DNA from: an uncultured Exiguobacterium sp. | GTDB taxonomy: Bacteria; Bacillota; Bacilli; Exiguobacteriales; Exiguobacteriaceae | NCBI GenBank assembly: GCA_913775715.1 | Contig: CAJYMC010000007.1 | Coordinates: forward strand, 1,302,001-1,366,000 | Direction of reading: 5' to 3' | DNA length: 64,000 nucleotides | Shown: piece after piece, positions 45,026 through 54,466 of the stretch | Position numbering within the stretch: the stretch's first letter is position 1 | Layout of the letters: every line of letters starts with the position of its first letter | Position numbers and translations under genes: made by a program | The notes under the pieces: model-generated | Database searches by the model: none | Seen by the model: the letters and a program-made list of their open reading frames with translations, nothing else | Told to the model about the DNA's origin: nothing

Positions 45026-45076
45026 AAAAAAGAAGGTGAAATTCCTAAAATGAATCTAGAAATTTCACCTCTTTTT
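45026..45076. terminator. Terminator after the SulP gene
   Basis: GGTGAAATT (45035-45043) with AATTTCACC (45061-45069), A run on the left, T run on the right; works on either strand. Confidence 0.85.
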
Positions 45077-45091
45077 CAATTAAAACATTAG

Positions 45092-46534
45092 TTACGCAAT
45101 CCGCTGAGCTAGTCGATCAACAAGAGCCCGCGACTCTTCATTCAATCCAACGAGTTCGACTTTTTTGCCAAGTCGTTCGTATTTCAAGACGACGTTTTCG
45201 ATTGCTTCAATAGCGGAATCATCAAACAAGTGACACGCTGAGAAATCAAGCGTGATGACGGACGATGGATCTGCATCAATCTGGAACTGTTCTGCAAATG
45301 CAGTCGTCGACGCGAAGAACAACGGTCCACGTATTGTATAACGGACTCGATCTGTTTGCTCCTTGCGCTCGACTTGAATACGAGAAATTTTTGACGCGAA
45401 TAATAGCGCAGCAAGCAAGATCCCGACAAGAACGCCCATCGATAAGTCATGCGTCAATACGGTGACAAGAACGGTTGCGAGCATGACCGCAGAATCACTC
45501 TTCGGTGACGTCTTGAGCATCTTAAATGAGCCCCAGTCAAATGTCGCATACGAAACGAAGAACATGACACCGACGAGTGCTCCCATTGGAATCGTCATCA
45601 ATAGATCGTTCATCGTAAACATCAACAGCATCAGGAACACACCTGCTGTCAACGTCGACAAGCGACCGCTCCCACCGGACGTAACATTGATGACCGATTG
45701 ACCGATCATCGCACAGCCCGGCATTCCACCGAACATACCTGCGATGATGTTCGCAATCCCTTGTCCGCGTGATTCCATTGCTTTGTTTGATGTCGTATCC
45801 GTCATCTCATCGACGATTCGTGCCGTCAGCAACGATTCGATCAAACCAACGAATGCAAGTGACAAAGCATACGGGAAGATGATTTGCAGCGTCTCAAGCG
45901 AGAACGGAACATCCGGTAAGAAGAAGCTTGGTAACGCCGCTTCGATTTGTCCCATGTCCCCGATGACTCGTGTATCGAGTGAGAAGACGACCGTCAACAC
46001 TGTCATGATCGTAATCGCAACGAGTGGTGCCGGAATCGCTTTCGTCACGCGTGGGAATAACAAGATGATGGCGAGTGATGCAGCGACCATTGCGTACATG
46101 ATCCAGTTCTGTCCTTCGAACTGCGGCAGTTGTGCCGAGAAAATCAAAATCGCTAAAGCATTGACGAATCCGACCATGACGGATCGAGGAATGAATCGTA
46201 ATAACTTAGCAATTCCTAAAAATCCGAACGCGATTTGTAGAATTCCGGCAAGGATACCGGCAGCTAGTAAATAATCGACGCCATGGTCCTTGACGAGTTG
46301 GACAACAACGAGTGCCATCGCACCGGTCGCAGCTGAAATCATTCCGGGACGACCGCCGGCAATCGAGATGACGATCGCAATGATGACGGAAGCGTATAAC
46401 CCGACCATCGGGTTAACGCCGGCGATCAGCGAAAACGCGATTGCTTCCGGAACGAGTGCCAAGGCAACAACGATTCCGGACAGCAAATCCGCTTTTGGTT
46501 GCAAGAACCACTCTTTTTTCCATTGAGTAAACAT
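45092..46534 (-). CDS. SulP family inorganic anion transporter with STAS domain
   Basis: A 480-residue SLC26/SulP transporter. About 12 to 14 membrane segments (18-380), with [21 protein letters not shown] and the SulP signature near 72-90, and a C-terminal STAS domain (about 395-480, [23 protein letters not shown]). SulP members carry sulfate, bicarbonate or other anions; the substrate is not fixed by sequence. It lies about 70 bases after the TetR gene with a pyrimidine-rich gap. Confidence 0.93.
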   Translation of the reverse strand: MFTQWKKEWFLQPKADLLSGIVVALALVPEAIAFSLIAGVNPMVGLYASVIIAIVISIAGGRPGMISAATGAMALVVVQLVKDHGVDYLLAAGILAGILQIAFGFLGIAKLLRFIPRSVMVGFVNALAILIFSAQLPQFEGQNWIMYAMVAASLAIILLFPRVTKAIPAPLVAITIMTVLTVVFSLDTRVIGDMGQIEAALPSFFLPDVPFSLETLQIIFPYALSLAFVGLIESLLTARIVDEMTDTTSNKAMESRGQGIANIIAGMFGGMPGCAMIGQSVINVTSGGSGRLSTLTAGVFLMLLMFTMNDLLMTIPMGALVGVMFFVSYATFDWGSFKMLKTSPKSDSAVMLATVLVTVLTHDLSMGVLVGILLAALLFASKISRIQVERKEQTDRVRYTIRGPLFFASTTAFAEQFQIDADPSSVITLDFSACHLFDDSAIEAIENVVLKYERLGKKVELVGLNEESRALVDRLAQRIA

Positions 46535-46606
46535 ATGATGATTGAGACCCCTTTTCTAACATGAATGGTCTCAGTGTAATCGGCTTAGTTTCAAAAAGCA
46601 ACCTTT

Positions 46607-47515
46607 TTAGGAAGTTTTGGTCCGAATGCGGGCAATCTCATCGACCATCGCTTTATAAGTCGCCATGATTTCCTGTCCCGCGAAGACTGGATCTTCATCC
46701 ATCGTCTCGAGTGCACGACGCAGAAGATGAATTTTTGGTTTCTTCCGTTCAAGTAGTTCTTCATAGATGAAATCGAGAACTTCTTCATGTGCTTCCTTTG
46801 ATTCTTCGGAAATCGAAGACAAGGTGATCAGACGTTTCATATGCGCACTCGTCTTTTCGAATAAATCCTTCCGAATGACGACTTCATCTTGTGGACGATC
46901 AAGCCAGACCGATAGGAATCTTGGCGGAATCAACTGTTCCTCCGTTCGACTGACGTCTTCGACGAGATGCGTCAACCGATTGAACACATATCGGACGACC
47001 CGTTCTGGTTGGGTGTTCGGCTCGGATTGACGGAAGAAATACATCGCATATTGCAACATCCCCGTGTAAATGACCGCTAAATCTAGAAGATACGGTTCTT
47101 TCGTCTGACCGAATAAATCACGTAACCGTTCGAACGTCCACTCGATTTCAAGAAGACGGTTATTCTCCATGAACGTCTTCAGTTCTTTTTCATTTGAAGC
47201 AATCGCCTCTTCGAACAACGTATACAATTTATATTTTTGCATCAGTTCCAAGTAACAGTTACCTTGTTGGATGAACGTCTCATAATCCGAGACATCTCGT
47301 CCGACGAGAATTTCCTTACGCGCCGTTCGCATCTTTTCAAAAACAGTATTGAATACATCGATGAATAGTTCATTTTTAGAGGAGAAGTAATTATAGAACG
47401 TCCCTTTAGAGACGTTACTATGTTCGAGAATATCCTGAATGGACGTCGATTGATAACCTTTTTCGACGAATAGTTGATAGGCAGCATCTAATAATTGTTT
47501 CTTTTTTGGATTCAT
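46607..47515 (-). CDS. TetR family regulator (YxaF/AcrR-like, long)
   Basis: A 302-residue TetR-type protein. The helix-turn-helix is at about 5-50 (QLLDAAYQLFVEKGYQSTSIQDILEHSNVSKGTFYNYFSSKNELF). The ligand domain is unusually long (TetR proteins are mostly about 200 residues). Divergent from a DHA2 drug exporter gene, 162 bases away; it probably represses that exporter. Confidence 0.92.
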   Translation of the reverse strand: MNPKKKQLLDAAYQLFVEKGYQSTSIQDILEHSNVSKGTFYNYFSSKNELFIDVFNTVFEKMRTARKEILVGRDVSDYETFIQQGNCYLELMQKYKLYTLFEEAIASNEKELKTFMENNRLLEIEWTFERLRDLFGQTKEPYLLDLAVIYTGMLQYAMYFFRQSEPNTQPERVVRYVFNRLTHLVEDVSRTEEQLIPPRFLSVWLDRPQDEVVIRKDLFEKTSAHMKRLITLSSISEESKEAHEEVLDFIYEELLERKKPKIHLLRRALETMDEDPVFAGQEIMATYKAMVDEIARIRTKTS

Positions 47516-47581
47516 GGTCTTGTCCTTTTCTGTTCATAATTGGTTCGACAACCACTTATTTTAGTGTATGAAGCAAATAAT

Positions 47582-47611
47582 TTGAACTCATTCGACTTCT
47601 GCTGGTAAGAT
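47582..47611 (+). promoter_or_regulatory. Predicted promoter of the DHA2 exporter
   Basis: TTGAAC (47582-47587), 18 bases, TAAGAT (47606-47611). Confidence 0.5.
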
Positions 47612-47634
47612 AGCCAAGTCAGTCATAGAATTCA

Positions 47635-47652
47635 AGTCTAACATTTTAGACT
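47635..47652. promoter_or_regulatory. Candidate TetR operator
   Basis: AGTCTA-ACATTT-TAGACT dyad, between the predicted promoter and the exporter start. Confidence 0.5.
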
Positions 47653-47677
47653 CATAGTACAAAAGGAGCATAACGAA

Positions 47678-49150
47678 ATGCAATCAAGCAAGCAATCATC
47701 ACGACTTTATTTAATTTTAGCTGTCCTCATGGCAGGTGCGTTCGTTGCGGTCCTGAACTCGACCTTACTCAACATCGCCTTACCGTCGATCATGGGCTCA
47801 TTCGGTATTCAGGCAAGCACCGCCCAGTGGTTGACGACGGGCTATATGCTCGTCAACGGAATCATGATTCCGACGTCGGCATTCCTCGTCCAGAAGTTTT
47901 CGACACGTCAACTGTTCTTGACAGCGATGACGCTGTTCTCACTTGGTACGATCATCGCTGGACAAGCACACATCTTCCCGCTTCTACTCGGTGCACGTAT
48001 GATGCAGGCATCGGGTTCTGCGATCATGATGCCACTATTAATGAACGTTCTCTTGACCGGTTTTCCAATCGAGAAGCGCGGGCAAGCGATGGGCATCTTC
48101 GGACTCGTCATTACGTTCGCACCAGCGATCGGACCGACATTGTCCGGCTGGATTCTTGAACATTATGAATGGCGGATGTTGTTCCATCTCGTCACACCGA
48201 TTGCGTTACTCGTGCTGTTCACGGGTGCCTTCTTATTGAAGAAAGAGACAGTTCGAAGTTCACTCAAACTCGATTTGTTCTCACTGGTCCTTTCAAGCTT
48301 CGGTTTCGGTGGTTTACTGTATGGTTTCAGTTCCGCCGGTTCTGCCGGATGGGGGTCTTGGACGGTCATCGGATCATTGATCATCGGTGTGATCAGCCTG
48401 ACTTCCTTCATTATACGTCAATTCATGCTCGAAGAACCGATGCTTGAGTTCGGGATTTTCCGGTATCCGATGTTCGCTTTATCACAAGGGATTTCGATGG
48501 TCTTGAACATGTCGATGTTCTCAGCAATGATCTTGATGCCGATCTATATCCAAACGATTCGCGGTATCTCACCGTTTCACTCTGGTCTCTTAATGTTACC
48601 GGGTGCGATCGTCATGGCGATCATGTCACCGATCACGGGTCGTCTGTTCGACCGATTCGGTGCTCGGATCCTTGCTATCATCGGCTTATCACTGACGGTT
48701 CTAACAACGTTCTCGTTCAGTCAGCTAGCTGCGGATACGTCATATGCGTTTCTCGTCATCATGTATACGCTACGTTTCCTTGGGATTTCAATGGTCATGA
48801 TGCCCGTCATGACGAACGGATTGAACCACATTCCGCAACATTTGACACCCCACGGTACGGCATTGAACAACACACTGTCACAAGTATCGGGTGCGATCGG
48901 TTCAGGTCTGCTCGTGACGATCATGACATCACGGACGAAACACCATGTCCCGGAATTCGCTTCACAACCAGAAGCCGCTAATCCGGAATGGTTGCAGATG
49001 CAGGCGATGATCGAAGGAATCAATGATACGTTCTTCATCGCGACGTTACTCGCACTCGCAGCCTTAATCTTGTCGTTCTTCATCAAAAAACGACGGACAA
49101 CGACACTCGCAGTCGTCGAATCCGTCGATCAAGAACAAAAATATGCATGA
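47678..49150 (+). CDS. DHA2 family multidrug MFS exporter (EmrB/LmrB-like)
   Basis: A 490-residue drug/proton antiporter with 14 predicted membrane segments. LNSTLLNIALPSIMGSFG is the DHA2 signature in the first segment, and motif C-like GLVITFAPAIGPTLSGWI is in segment 5. Similar to LmrB/YhcA of Bacillus. ATG 47678 has AAAGGAGC upstream. Controlled by the divergent TetR regulator. Confidence 0.94.
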   Translation: MQSSKQSSRLYLILAVLMAGAFVAVLNSTLLNIALPSIMGSFGIQASTAQWLTTGYMLVNGIMIPTSAFLVQKFSTRQLFLTAMTLFSLGTIIAGQAHIFPLLLGARMMQASGSAIMMPLLMNVLLTGFPIEKRGQAMGIFGLVITFAPAIGPTLSGWILEHYEWRMLFHLVTPIALLVLFTGAFLLKKETVRSSLKLDLFSLVLSSFGFGGLLYGFSSAGSAGWGSWTVIGSLIIGVISLTSFIIRQFMLEEPMLEFGIFRYPMFALSQGISMVLNMSMFSAMILMPIYIQTIRGISPFHSGLLMLPGAIVMAIMSPITGRLFDRFGARILAIIGLSLTVLTTFSFSQLAADTSYAFLVIMYTLRFLGISMVMMPVMTNGLNHIPQHLTPHGTALNNTLSQVSGAIGSGLLVTIMTSRTKHHVPEFASQPEAANPEWLQMQAMIEGINDTFFIATLLALAALILSFFIKKRRTTTLAVVESVDQEQKYA

Positions 49151-49156
49151 TCTGAT

Positions 49157-49189
49157 TCTCCCCTGTCTGATAAGACGGGGGATTTTTTT
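49157..49189 (+). terminator. Terminator after the DHA2 exporter
   Basis: TCCCCTGTCT with AGACGGGGGA, small loop, then seven T. Confidence 0.9.
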
Positions 49190-49191
49190 GT

Positions 49192-49656
49192 TTAGTCCAA
49201 ACGTTCGTTTAGCTGTTGTCGATTGTAGAGCCGTTGATTCGTGCTCCCGCGAAAACTTGTCGTTCGGTCAAGTTTCGATAAGACGAACGGACCATCAATC
49301 AATCCGTCTAGTTGGCGTAACAAAGGATGCCATTCTAGCTGTTTGATGATATCTTCCAACATGTAGCCTGTGTATAAGAGTATCTCGTAGTCTTGTCCGA
49401 GTCGTTCAAGTAGCCGAAAGAGCGCTACCGCTTGTAATAACGGTTCCCCACCGGATATCGTCAGACGCCGGTGACCGATCGCTTGAATCCGCGCAACCGT
49501 CTCGTCAATCGTCCAAGCTACTCCACCTGCCGGATCCCAGGAGGATGGATTATGACAGCCGACACAGTGGTGTGGACAACCGGCAAGAAACAGAACCGTT
49601 CGTAAACCAGGACCGTCGACGACAGAGTCAGGAAGAAGGGAAAGAACGCGTAGCAT
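49192..49656 (-). CDS. nrdG: Anaerobic ribonucleotide reductase-activating protein
   Basis: A 154-residue radical SAM activase that puts the glycyl radical on NrdD under anoxia. Cys27, Cys31 and Cys34 in GCPHHCVGC form the CxxxCxxC cluster site; LTISGGEPLLQ is the SAM-binding GGE motif. It overlaps nrdD by 29 bases. Confidence 0.95.
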   Translation of the reverse strand: MLRVLSLLPDSVVDGPGLRTVLFLAGCPHHCVGCHNPSSWDPAGGVAWTIDETVARIQAIGHRRLTISGGEPLLQAVALFRLLERLGQDYEILLYTGYMLEDIIKQLEWHPLLRQLDGLIDGPFVLSKLDRTTSFRGSTNQRLYNRQQLNERLD

Positions 49657-51457
49657 CGTGCTTCACCCGATTCTGCTCTTCAGCCCGTTTTGCTTCATTC
49701 CAGCGGTCCAGCGTCCCGACGAGATATCCTGTGATGCGTCGAATCCGTTCGATCGACTTACTCCCACAAACCGGACACTGATCCTCGATCGTCTGCTCCG
49801 TTCGGCAATCTAGACAACGATCGACGGGATGATTGATTGATCCATAGCCGATTCCAGCCTCTGCCATCAAACGAACGATGTCTTCAATCGCTTCCGGATT
49901 TCCAGCAAGGGCACCATCTGTTTCGACATAGGTGATATGTCCACCATTACATAATGCGTGAAACGGAGCTTCGAGTTGAATCTTCTCACGGATCGTCACC
50001 GGCGCGTCGACGGGGATATGAAAGGAATTCGTGTAATACGGTTGATCGGTCACTCCTTCGATCTCTCCAAAATCACTGATATCACGGCGTGTAAACTTCC
50101 CGGATAACCCTTCGGCCGGAGTGGCAAGTAAACTAAAGTTCAATCCCGTCATCTCACCATAGTTGTCGACGACTGTTCGCATCGCTTGAATCAACGCAAG
50201 ACCAATCCGGTGCGCCAGTTCGGAATAACCATGATGACTCCCCGTCAAGACGGTCAAACATTCCGCGAGACCGATGAAGCCGACCGCTAACGTCCCGTGC
50301 TTGAGGACCGAACCCACAGGATCCGTACTTTTTAACGTCTCACCGTCTTTCCAGACATGCTGATATAAAAATGGAAACGCGTCAGCCGTTTGGCTTGCCT
50401 GGAACTCATAACGTGCGATGAGTTGCCGGCATGCAAGTCTTGTTATGTCTTGAACAGACTCGAACATTTGATCGACCGTTTGACTCTGAAGCGCCAAGCG
50501 GACGAGATTGATACTCGTAAAGGATAGATTTCCCCTTCCCGTGACAGACGGTGTATCTCCCCGGTCTTCAAACACACGCGTTCGACACCCCATATACGCG
50601 ACTTCTGCTCCTCCCGGTTGCTCCTGACGGTTGAATGGTGCATCAAGAAACGCAAAGTTCGGAAACAGTCGTTTTCCTGTCACGCGGGTAGCAAGTTGAA
50701 ACAAATCGTAGTTCGGATCTGTCGGTGACAGGTTGACGCCTTGTTTGACTTTAAAGATTTGAATCGGAAAGATCGGCGTCTCCCCTCTTCCTAACCCACG
50801 TTCCGTCGCTGTCAACAAGGCACGCTGGAAGAGCCGCCCTGCCTGCGTCGTATTCGTTCCGTAGTTGACGGATAAAAACGGCACCTGTCCTCCGCCGCGC
50901 GAATGCATCGAATTCGTATTATGGATGAACGCTTCACATGCCTGAAACGTCTTTTCGAACGTCTCCTGCCACGCGCGCCGCTCTCGCTTACGTCGTTTCC
51001 AATGGGGGACGAGGTCATTTAGTTTGCTCCATTCGCGTTGGTAGGTCTTCTCGACGAACGGTGCTAGATCATCGTCAAAGGTCGCGAAGGCTTGTCCGCC
51101 GTGCTGCATGTTTTGATTTGCCTGGACGATGATTGCCGCAAGGGCAAGGGCAGAACGAATATCTTGCGCTGGACGGATTGAACCGTGTGTCGTCTGAAAT
51201 CCGTTTGAAAGTAGCTGACCGAGTGGGATCTGGGCGCAGGTCGTCGTCCCGGTCACATAATAATCGGCGTCATGGATATATAAGATGTTATCGTCAAGCG
51301 CCTGCAGGACATCCGGTTCGAGATATTGTCGCATCATCTGTCGTGCTGCTTCCCCGGCAATCCGTTGTAATTTCGCCAGTGGTGTTTTTCCATCAATGTT
51401 GGCATTCTCTTGTTCGATATCTTGCGGTGGTGTGAGTAACGCTTCCAAGCTTTGCAT
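49628..51457 (-). CDS. nrdD: Anaerobic (class III) ribonucleoside-triphosphate reductase
   Basis: A 609-residue glycyl-radical enzyme that reduces NTPs to dNTPs without oxygen. Zinc site CLDCRTE...CPVCGS near the C-terminus and the glycyl site RITGYLVGTLDRWNEAKR are present, as is NGFQTTHGS/GGQAFATFDDDLAP in the core. It lacks the N-terminal ATP-cone of the 700-residue forms, so overall dATP control may be absent. ATG 51457 has AGAGGAAGA upstream. Confidence 0.95.
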   Translation of the reverse strand: MQSLEALLTPPQDIEQENANIDGKTPLAKLQRIAGEAARQMMRQYLEPDVLQALDDNILYIHDADYYVTGTTTCAQIPLGQLLSNGFQTTHGSIRPAQDIRSALALAAIIVQANQNMQHGGQAFATFDDDLAPFVEKTYQREWSKLNDLVPHWKRRKRERRAWQETFEKTFQACEAFIHNTNSMHSRGGGQVPFLSVNYGTNTTQAGRLFQRALLTATERGLGRGETPIFPIQIFKVKQGVNLSPTDPNYDLFQLATRVTGKRLFPNFAFLDAPFNRQEQPGGAEVAYMGCRTRVFEDRGDTPSVTGRGNLSFTSINLVRLALQSQTVDQMFESVQDITRLACRQLIARYEFQASQTADAFPFLYQHVWKDGETLKSTDPVGSVLKHGTLAVGFIGLAECLTVLTGSHHGYSELAHRIGLALIQAMRTVVDNYGEMTGLNFSLLATPAEGLSGKFTRRDISDFGEIEGVTDQPYYTNSFHIPVDAPVTIREKIQLEAPFHALCNGGHITYVETDGALAGNPEAIEDIVRLMAEAGIGYGSINHPVDRCLDCRTEQTIEDQCPVCGSKSIERIRRITGYLVGTLDRWNEAKRAEEQNRVKHDATRSFPSS

Positions 51458-51488
51458 CGATCTCTTCCTCTCACGCTTTTTTGTAAAC

Positions 51489-51518
51489 ACTATAGCGAGA
51501 GTTCAGAAACGTTCGCAA
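51489..51518 (-). promoter_or_regulatory. Predicted promoter of nrdD-nrdG
   Basis: Minus strand TTGCGA (51518 to 51513), 18 bases, TATAGT (51494 to 51489), 32 bases before the start codon. No clear FNR or NrdR site was identified. Confidence 0.55.
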
Positions 51519-51655
51519 TACCTGCACAACTTACGATTTTTTCAACTGTTTTAGCCGTTCTGTCATCAATCTGTTCGATTTATTGATTAAATATCTGTAT
51601 TTTACTCGCTTTAGCCAAACGCATAGATTTGGACGAATCTCACACGAGGCACGAC

Positions 51656-51689
51656 AAAAAAGAAGAGGCGCAAGATATCGCCTCTTCTT
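51656..51689 (-). terminator. Terminator after the histidine kinase
   Basis: AAGAAGAGGCG (51660-51670) with CGCCTCTTCTT (51679-51689), minus-strand U run. Confidence 0.9.
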
Positions 51690-51696
51690 CATCATT

Positions 51697-53742
51697 TCAT
51701 TCTGCTTCGAGTAACGCGTCCGTCGCACTCGGCAACTTAACTCGGAAGATTGTTCCTTCTCCAAGAATCGATTCGACCTCGATGTTACCGTCATGTGCGC
51801 GAACGATTTCCTTACAAATCGATAATCCAAGACCCGTCCCGCCGATTTTTCGGCTGTCTGAGTTATCGACGCGATAAAACTTACTGAATAGATGCGGCAT
51901 CGAATGACTTGGAATCCCGATTCCGAAATCACGAACGCTGAGTTCAATCTGATTGTGCTGGTGGGTCAGCGTGACGACGACATCCCCGCCGTCCGGTGAG
52001 TACTTCACCGCATTATTCAAGAGGTTGCCGAGTAATTGTTTCATGCTGTTTGCATCTGCCTCGACCATGAAGTCCTGTTCATCGTTTAAATCAAGCTGCA
52101 AACTGTGTTGTTCCGTAGCCGCTTGATAAAACTGAATTTGTTCTTTGACGATTTCCTTCAGGTCAAAGATCTGTTTGTCATACTCTTGCTTTCCTGACTC
52201 CATCCGCTGGACGTTCAAGAAGTCGCTGACAAGATCAGTCAGACGTTTCGATTCATCGTGAATCGTCTGCAAGTATCGCTTGTTCCGCTCGGGATCGAGA
52301 TCTCGTTTCAACATGAGCTCCGTAAAGCCATAAATCGAGGAAAGAGGTGTTCTTAGTTCATGCGAGACCGTCGAGACGAGTTCCGACTTCACACGGTCGA
52401 CTTCTGTCTCAGCCGTGACGTCACGGAAGACAAGAATCGTTCCCTTCGACTGTTCCCCATGCGCGATCGCTTCGGCATAAACTTGAATGAAGTATTCACC
52501 TTGATCGATTGATAAGGAGAACATGCCCTCCGGAATCTCACCCGATAAGACTTCTTCAAAGTATGCTTCAAACGCTTCCTTCTGGTCCATCTGTTCGAAC
52601 ATCGTCTCCGGTCGAACTTCAAGGAAGGTCATCGAATCATTGTCTTCTTCGACTTGTAACGACTGGAAGATATCAAATAACGCCTGATTCCCTAGGATCG
52701 TCTTCTCTTCGTGTTTGATATAGAGAATCGCTTCCCGAACGGAATTCAACAGCTGTGCCGTCTCTTTTCGTTCGTATTCCATCTGTTCGTAGAGTGACAT
52801 TCGCATCAATGAGATCGCGATTTGTTTCGAAAACGATTCCAGTTCCGCTAAATCCTGCTGGTTGAATGGTGCGTCAAACCGTGCTAGATAAAGACAGGCA
52901 ATCAATTCTTCTTTTGCAGGATCCATAATCGGAATGACACCTTCATAAACGTGATACGGATACTTGATGAGATCATCGTTCGCAACTTTTTTTGAGGAAT
53001 GTGCGGTTTCTTTTGAAATCATAACTCGCTTTAACAGTAACGATTCTGTCTTCAGACTTTCTTGTTGTTCTTCCGTCATTTCTTTTGGAACGACTTGAGC
53101 GATTTCATTATTCTTAATCAGTAACAATGCCCCAAACTCTGTCTTCGTCAACCGGACGATGGTACTGATGACAGAGGAGTAATCAAATAAACTTTCTTTT
53201 GACGCAAGTGTTTCGATTAATTCATTACGATCTTGTAGATGCAACTCGTTTGTCCGGGTCACTTCCAAGGCGCGCTCAAGCTCGTTCTGTTTTTGCTTCA
53301 ATATTTCCTGATTGTGTTCCATTTCTTGATTCTTAGCTGACAATTCCGCATGTTGTGATGAGATCGACCGTGCCATCTGGTAAAATGATGCCGTTAATTG
53401 ACCGACTTCATTATGGCTGTCGACATCATGCTCGAGCGAAATCGACTTGCCTTCTGCAAGGCGACGACTCTTGACGTTTAATTCGCGGAGTTGTGACGTC
53501 ACCCGATGAATCAATGGGCGAACGATGAACAGTAGACAAAATAAAAATATCATCAAGTTCAAGAACCAGAACCATTGTGTCTTTTGTAACTGGTCGAGTA
53601 CTTGCTCCTTCGTCCGACCGTCTGCATTATCCACGTATAAATAACTGGCAACCGATGTGATGACACTTAGTGCAAAGACACTATAAAAAATCGCCATCAA
53701 CTGTCTGCCCAATTTCTCAGTCATCCAGTGTTTCATGTTCAT
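51697..53742 (-). CDS. Membrane sensor histidine kinase (orphan)
   Basis: A 681-residue multi-domain kinase. Order: membrane segment (about 15-36), short extracellular loop, segment (59-76), HAMP (78-130), coiled coil (130-180), GAF (about 190-335), PAS (about 345-445), HisKA with H-box STVSHELRTPLSS, HATPase with N-box LLNNAVKYS, G1 DFGIGIP and G2 GGTGLGLSI. No response regulator gene is adjacent, so its partner is elsewhere. ATG 53742 has AGGAGG; the MKHW start at 53736 is also possible. Confidence 0.94.
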   Translation of the reverse strand: MNMKHWMTEKLGRQLMAIFYSVFALSVITSVASYLYVDNADGRTKEQVLDQLQKTQWFWFLNLMIFLFCLLFIVRPLIHRVTSQLRELNVKSRRLAEGKSISLEHDVDSHNEVGQLTASFYQMARSISSQHAELSAKNQEMEHNQEILKQKQNELERALEVTRTNELHLQDRNELIETLASKESLFDYSSVISTIVRLTKTEFGALLLIKNNEIAQVVPKEMTEEQQESLKTESLLLKRVMISKETAHSSKKVANDDLIKYPYHVYEGVIPIMDPAKEELIACLYLARFDAPFNQQDLAELESFSKQIAISLMRMSLYEQMEYERKETAQLLNSVREAILYIKHEEKTILGNQALFDIFQSLQVEEDNDSMTFLEVRPETMFEQMDQKEAFEAYFEEVLSGEIPEGMFSLSIDQGEYFIQVYAEAIAHGEQSKGTILVFRDVTAETEVDRVKSELVSTVSHELRTPLSSIYGFTELMLKRDLDPERNKRYLQTIHDESKRLTDLVSDFLNVQRMESGKQEYDKQIFDLKEIVKEQIQFYQAATEQHSLQLDLNDEQDFMVEADANSMKQLLGNLLNNAVKYSPDGGDVVVTLTHQHNQIELSVRDFGIGIPSHSMPHLFSKFYRVDNSDSRKIGGTGLGLSICKEIVRAHDGNIEVESILGEGTIFRVKLPSATDALLEAE

Positions 53743-53837
53743 AAATCCTCCTAGCAATAAGTTGCCCTTCGTTCAAGATGGTTTCCTCCTCATGTATTAT
53801 CATCTAATGATTCCCGGAAACCTCTTTCTTGAACCCT

Positions 53838-54362
53838 TCACGATCGGGCAGGCGAGAGTCCAATCCCAGTCACGAGAGCAATCGCATCGATGACTTGCCC
53901 TTTCGTCAGATCATCCGTCTCGATCTGTTGACTGAACAGCGGATCGGATAATTGCCTTAGTCGTTGTTCCGCTTGTTGACCGCCCCACGAGTTTGGACGC
54001 TCAAAGCGGCTGATCAGGCGGCGTTTGACAGTTGTCTCCTTCGCCATCAGGGCGATATGACGGACGTCATAACCGTTCGCTCGTAACGTGCCGATGATTT
54101 CCTGAAAGTACTCTGGATTCGTTAAGGTCATCGGCACGATAATCCGCGCATCTTCCGTATCGAGCTGTTCGAGGAGCTGTCGATTAAACGTGCGCCACAA
54201 CGGCTCATCCTGAAAATCGTCCTTGTTTTCCGGCAGTTGTGCGCGTAAGAAATAGCCTGTCTCTTCCGGGTCAAAAATGTATGATCCGCTCCAACGCTTT
54301 TGTAATCCTTTTGCTGCTGTGGTCTTCCCGACGCCAAACGTACCGTTGATCCAAATGATCAT
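53838..54362 (-). CDS. TmrB-like ATP-binding protein
   Basis: A 174-residue P-loop protein closely resembling B. subtilis TmrB: MIIWINGTFGVGKTTAA (P-loop), YIFDPEETGYFLR, PLWRTFNRQLLEQL, IIVPMTLTNPEYFQEIIGTLR and RPNSWGGQQ. TmrB overexpression gives tunicamycin resistance in B. subtilis; its normal role is unclear. The C-terminal amphipathic helix of TmrB that binds the membrane is largely lacking here. ATG 54362 has GGAGGAG; the longer reading from 54404 adds nothing conserved. Confidence 0.9.
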   Translation of the reverse strand: MIIWINGTFGVGKTTAAKGLQKRWSGSYIFDPEETGYFLRAQLPENKDDFQDEPLWRTFNRQLLEQLDTEDARIIVPMTLTNPEYFQEIIGTLRANGYDVRHIALMAKETTVKRRLISRFERPNSWGGQQAEQRLRQLSDPLFSQQIETDDLTKGQVIDAIALVTGIGLSPARS

Positions 54363-54430
54363 CTTCTTCTCCTCCACCCTGTTTTCTGTTGTACTATACT
54401 GCAAAAGCGGTCGACAAGTTTCAATCGGTT

Positions 54431-54466
54431 ACAAAAAAAACACTCCGTTGAAAAAACAGAGTGTTT
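54431..54466 (-). terminator. Terminator after cidB
   Basis: AAACACTC (54438-54445) with GAGTGTTT (54459-54466), eight U on the minus strand; overlaps the stop codon of cidB. Confidence 0.88.
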
